This document shows, piece after piece, positions 59,741 through 64,000 of a stretch of 64,000 nt of DNA (within the stretch, counting starts at the first letter, position 1; each line of letters opens with the position of its first letter). Under the pieces are notes generated by a model. The model was not told the origin of the DNA. It made no database searches and saw only the letters and a program-made list of their open reading frames with translations. The translations under genes were made by a program, and so were the position numbers. Origin of the DNA: Gentiana macrophylla (Eukaryota > Streptophyta > Magnoliopsida > Gentianales > Gentianaceae); NCBI GenBank assembly GCA_026214975.1, contig CM047805.1:113889845-113953844 (forward strand). The letters are read 5' to 3'.

Positions 59741-60229
59741 GTCATACAATGACTTCAATGGCTGTATATGGACGAGCAAGTCAAGGCTGTGGAAGCGGAA
59801 TATGAGCGATTGATCGATAATCTGAATAGTCATGGTGTGGTTAATCTTGATCAATTAGCAGCTGACTTTGAGGATGAGTTATTAAGAGAAGAAGCTTTGG
59901 CAGTGGAGCCACTAAGTAAGCTCAGCGATTCTGAGTTGAAAAGTGGAGGGCTTAAATCGAGTTTAGAGGATCCTGCAGATCTAGTTACAAGCCTTTGCCT
60001 AAACATCTTAAGTATGTGTACTACGTGAAGGTGACAAGCTCCCTTGATCATATCTACCAAGCTATCTCGAATAGAAGAAGTGAATCTGTTAAGCGTCTTG
60101 CAAAAAAGCGAAAGAGCCTTTGGATGGCGGTGGGAGATATCCGAGGAATATCTCCCGACATCTGCATGCACAAGATCAAGACTAGTGAGGGTGCTAAATG
60201 TGTAAGATGACCCAAAGGAGGCTTAACCT

Positions 60230-61682
60230 CACATGCAAGAAGTAGTCAAGAAGGAGATCATCAAACTTCTAGATATGGGTATCATATACGCCATCATCTG
60301 ACAAAGTGAATGGGTATCCCTACTCAAGTAGTCCCAAAAAGGAGGGATTACTATTGAGAAGAACGAGAAGGGAGAAGAGATAGCATTGAGGCTCGTTACA
60401 GGCTATAGAGTCTGCATTGACTATAGAAAACTCAATGAGGTCACAATGAAAGATCATTTCCCCCTTCCCTTCATTGACTAGATGCTTGAGCGTCTGGCGG
60501 GGCACGCATTCTACTGTTTCCTAGATGGATATTCAGGATACTTCCAGATGCCCATCGATCCTATTGACCAAGAAAAGACCACTTTCACCTGCCCGTATGG
60601 TACATTCGCTTATAGGCGGATGCCATTTGGTCTCTGTAATGCCCTGACCACCTTTAAAAGGTGTATGATGGCTATCTTTGTGGCTGGTTGAAAAGTGTAT
60701 GGAGATTTTCATGGACGATTTTTCGGTCTTTGGTCAATCCTTCGATGATTGCCTCGCTAATCTTGATCAGGTGTTATCTAGATGTGTGGAAAAGAACTTA
60801 GTACTCAATTGGGAGAAATGCCATTTTATGGTAGATGAAGGAATAGTTCTTGGACACAAAGTGTCATCCAAAGGTATTGAGGTAGATGGGGCTAAGGTGG
60901 AAGCTATCGAGAAGATAAGTTATCCTAAGAATGTTCACGAAGTCAGAGGTTTTCTCGAACACGTCGGCTTTTATAGGAGATTCATTCAGGACTTTTCAAA
61001 GATCGCCAAGCCCCTGTCTACCTTACTTAAGGAAGACGTTGAGTTCGATTTTGATGAAAACTGCAAGCATGCGTTTGAGGAGCTCAAGAATCGTCTGATA
61101 TCTGCCCCAATTCTTATATCGCCTGACTGGAACTTACCCTTTGAGCTTATGTGTGACGCATCAAACTATGCAGTTGGTGCAGTTTTAGGGCAAAAGCTTA
61201 ATGGAAAGTTCCAGCCTATCTATTACGCCAGTCACACACTGAATCCTTCTCAAGTTAACTACACGACCACTGAAAAGGAATTATTAGCCGTAGTCTTTGC
61301 TATGGATAAGTTTCGTAGTTACTTGCTGGGTGCTCAAGTGATTGTGTGGACTGATCACGCTGCTTTGCGGTATCTAATGACTAAGAAAGAAGCCAAGCCG
61401 CGTCTACTACGTTGGATATTGACCCTACAAGAGTTTGACGTTCAAATTAAGGACAAAAAGGGCAGTGAAAACGTAGTGGCTGATCACGTTTCTAGAATGT
61501 TAAGTGAGGAAAAGGGTGATCCTGATGATATAGATCTTTACTTTCCTCTAGAAAACATCATGTTGATAGATGGCTGCGCTCCAGATGTTCCTTGGTACTC
61601 CTCCATTGTCAATTACCTTCATTCCCAGTATCTTGATCCTGAAATGTCTTATCAAGAGAAGAAGAAGTTTTCTACGATATGA
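60230..61682 (+). pseudogene. gypsy reverse transcriptase and RNase H
   Basis: 60230-60480 has V-V-K-K-E-I-I-K-L-L and V-C-I-D-Y-R-K-L-N-E-V-T with four stops. 60482-60691 gives F-L-D-G-Y-S-G-Y-F-Q-M and Y-R-R-M-P-F-G-L-C-N-A. A frame change near 60690 leads to a 334-codon frame with catalytic [19 protein letters not shown], then RNase H ([29 protein letters not shown]). RT is broken upstream; the RNase H part is intact. Confidence 0.9.
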
Positions 61683-62640
61683 AATCTTCGTTTGGGATGA
61701 ACCTTACCTCTTCAAAATCTGTAAAGATGGTTTGCTAAGGAGGTGTGTTTCTGAATCCGAGCAACGCGATATAATCGAGCAATGCCATAGTGGACCCACA
61801 GGTGGTCACTTTGGTCCTTGGAAGACGGTTGCGAAGATCTTCCAGTCCGGTTTCTATGGCCCACGATCTTTAAGGACACGGAAGCTTTACGTAAAGCTTG
61901 TGACAGTGCAAAGAACCGGTACTCTAACAAGGCGGTTTGACATGCCATTGAAACCCATTCTTGAATGCGAAGTCTTTGATGTATGGGGATTGACTTTATG
62001 GGTCCTTTCCCATCTTCTGTGGGAATAAATACATCTTAGTCTGCGTAGACTATGTATCGAAATAGGTGGAGGCAATAGCCACTCCTCACAATGATCATAA
62101 AACGGTCATGAATTTTCTAAAGAAGAATATCTTTGTGAGGTTTGGATGTCCACGTGCCTTGATTAGTGATGAAGGGACACACTTTTGCAACCGACCTTTG
62201 GAAAAAGTCCTCGAGAAGTATGGTGTTCGTCACAAAGCGGCACACCATATCATCCGATGACTAGTGGTCGAGGTTGAGCGAAGCAACTTGAGCTTGAAGA
62301 AGATCTGAGAAAAGCAGTGAGCAGTCATAGAAAAGACTGGAGTCTAAAGTTGGATGATGTACTATGGGCATATCGAAGCGCCTATAAGACCCTCATGGGT
62401 ACATCACCTACCGAGATGGTTTATGGTAAATCGTGCCACTTGCCGGTTGAGTTAGAGCACAGAGCTTATTGGGCTACATAGTTTCTTAACCCGATTCCCA
62501 AGCTCGTGGAAAACATCATTCGCGGCGATTGCATGAGTTGGGCGAGTTTAGGCCAGGCTTACGAAAGTGCCAGGATCGAGAAGACAAATGAAACTCCTTC
62601 ATGGCGCAAAGATCAAGAAGAGAGAATTTCAAGTTGGAGA
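61683..62640 (+). pseudogene. gypsy integrase, frameshifted
   Basis: The zinc-binding part (C-H-S-G-P-T-G-G-H-F-G, Q-S-G-F-Y-G-P) is in the 61570-62028 frame. The core is split: V-F-D-V-W-G at about 61970, then V-C-V-D-Y-V-S-K with a stop, then F-L-K-K-N-I-F-V-R-F-G and A-L-I-S-D-E-G-T-H-F-C-N-R (62066-62260) with the second catalytic Asp. 62340-62480 gives [11 protein letters not shown] and [10 protein letters not shown], the end of the core. The third acidic residue region (about 62265-62300) is scrambled. Confidence 0.85.
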
Positions 62641-64000
62641 GCAAGTGTTACTTTACAATTCCAGGTTACATTTGTTCCTGGGAAGTTAAGGACACGTTGG
62701 TCCGGTCCTTGAAATTCTCCAAATCATTCTGAGGCGTTCTAGAACTTAGCGGTTATAGCGGTAAACCGTTTCGAGTCAATGGTCGAGAGGTGCAAGCACT
62801 ATATCGGTGAACCTAAGGATAAGCCTTTGATTGTTAAATTCCTCGATATTCTCGGATGTGGTGTTACACAAGTCGATGAATTTGACGGGTTGTCACCCGA
62901 CTTGTTCTCACGAGGATGACGGTAGTCGTAGATATGAAGAAGTTCTAGCGGGTAGTTGGGATATGGAAGAGTATGAGAGGAGCAAAAGCTTAAGCGTCAT
63001 CGGAGGAATTTACAAAGGAAGAAGTCAACCATGGGAATGGTTAAGCGTGTATGGAAAGCGTCGGAGAATTAATCCCATGCGTAAGATCTATTTACGCGCC
63101 GCCACACTACTGATGAGAGCTTACACGAAGTAATGGCTGGTAGAAAGGTGAAATGGCCTGACCCAGGCTGAGCTTAAATGGTGTCGAGCTAACGACATAA
63201 ACCAAAAAGCGCCACTAGGGGCATCCTAGATATCAATCTTGTTTTAGTTTTCCTTAGTTCTTTTTGCTTTCGTATGTTGTTTTAGTTGTTTTAGTTAGTT
63301 TCACTAAGCTTTTATGTTGCTATCTGTCAGTAGTGGCTTTCTAGATATGGATCTTTACGGAGTTCGCCCTGAGGAGTTCCCACTCATTAGTCGGATCCCC
63401 CGATCACAAATAGATGATGGACCGGGAGGCACTATAGTTCTTCATGTAGATTTTGACATTAGCACGAGTTAAGACCATCACGCACGTTATCATAGTTCCA
63501 CCTTGTTCGGGAGGCGGCGATTTCACGGCCCGAGGAGTTGCGAGGAGGCCATAGGGCGTCCTTACACGATCCTTAATGATCCTATCTTGTGGTTGGCACT
63601 AGTGATCTGCATGAAATTTGAGCATTTGGAGAGTCTTGAGGTAGGTGGTGAGGATTTGTGTTTGCGGGATGAGTACGAATTTCTTCCGGCTATCGACATG
63701 CTTCGACGCCTCATTCGCTTAGTGGATTGGGATGAGATCTCACGCAGACTAGTGATTTCTTAGTTAGTTTTGTTTTCGCCGGCCCTGACGTAAAATGGCA
63801 GCGCTTAGTTGGAGGCACCTCTCTGTTTTAGTTGTGTTTTTCTTTTATTTTTCTAGTTATTTTATGTTTTTGTTATTTCATTATTGTACTCGTTTGAATT
63901 TTATTAAGTATTAATGAAAACTTTCGATTTTATTTCCTTATATGTGTGAAAAATGAAATTTTGTAAGTTTCTCTGATGGACGCCCGTTCATTAGAAATGA
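62640..64000 (+). other. 3' non-pol region of the gypsy element
   Basis: No LTR is reached. Short open frames (62831-63133; 63348-63470, beginning MDLYGVRPEEFPL; 63503-63763) lie where Athila-type elements carry an extra ORF, but none shows an envelope-like or other recognisable domain. Two copies of a short untranslated signature (G-rich AGCGCC(A/G)CTAG/TT followed by GGCA) lie at about 63200-63230 and 63795-63825. The motif GGACGCCCGTTC at about 63980 links this end to the leader array. Confidence 0.5.

Larger units (their letters stand above)
54908..64000 (+). mobile_element. Athila-like Ty3/gypsy retrotransposon, defective, 3' end beyond window
   Basis: Order on the plus strand: LTR, tRNA-Asp-type primer site, leader, gag, protease, RT, RNase H, integrase, long 3' non-pol region. 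The gag and RT wording ([24 protein letters not shown]) is that of the Athila lineage. Many stops and frameshifts make it non-autonomous. Confidence 0.85.

Noticed and set aside
62831..63763. Envelope-like ORF in the gypsy element
   Set aside because: Position fits, but the short frames show no signal peptide, membrane segment or other recognisable envelope-type feature.

Overview
The window is nuclear DNA of a flowering plant, almost certainly a eudicot. It holds spliced genes with short AT-rich introns, plant LINEs, Ty1/copia and Ty3/gypsy elements with standard tRNA primer sites, hAT- and Mutator-type non-autonomous DNA elements, and AT microsatellites. There is no bacterial-style gene packing. 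The only non-transposon coding sequence that looks functional is a 2-oxoglutarate/Fe(II) dioxygenase gene, present twice. Genus cannot be read from this sequence; an asterid is a guess from the protein alone.

Layout, left end to 10.75 kb. A decayed LINE 3' part (1-1015) is followed by gene-poor DNA. A 2.2-kb hAT-like element (2579-4799) carries an intron-containing fragment of a subtilisin-like protease gene. Next comes a 1.05-kb Mutator-like foldback element with 9-bp target duplications (5001-6051), inserted into a cluster of small palindromes. A second LINE (from about 6650) is split at 6995 by a short-LTR copia element on the minus strand (6996-12731). The LINE resumes at 12732.

The dominating structure is a head-to-tail segmental duplication. 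Copy 1 is 10751-32518 and copy 2 is 32519-53138. Each unit holds the 5' part of the copia element (gag and 5' LTR), the LINE 3' end, an unclassified stretch, an antisense solo LTR of about 1.7 kb, a minisatellite region, a 9.2-kb LTR element with no recognisable gag-pol, another unclassified stretch with MITEs and a hairpin, and one dioxygenase gene on the minus strand. The copies differ mainly by a 766-bp hAT element present only in copy 1, a 359-bp insert present only in copy 1, and many small odd differences at CTG/CAG (and some CCGG/CCTGG) sites. This last pattern suggests a sequence-quality problem and affects which genes look broken. The order of events reads as LINE, then copia into LINE, then duplication, then hAT into copy 1.

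Right flank. Beyond copy 2, a 5'-truncated LINE with a perfect 19-bp target duplication sits 32 bp from the breakpoint (53171-53740). After about 1.2 kb of unassigned DNA, an Athila-like Ty3/gypsy element on the plus strand runs from about 54.9 kb to beyond the window: 5' LTR, tRNA-Asp-type primer site, a leader with repeated short motifs, gag, protease, reverse transcriptase, RNase H, integrase and a 3' non-pol region, all interrupted by stops and frameshifts.

Limits: all similarity statements come from motif recognition by eye. LTR ends without target duplications are approximate, and no percent identities or ages were computed.
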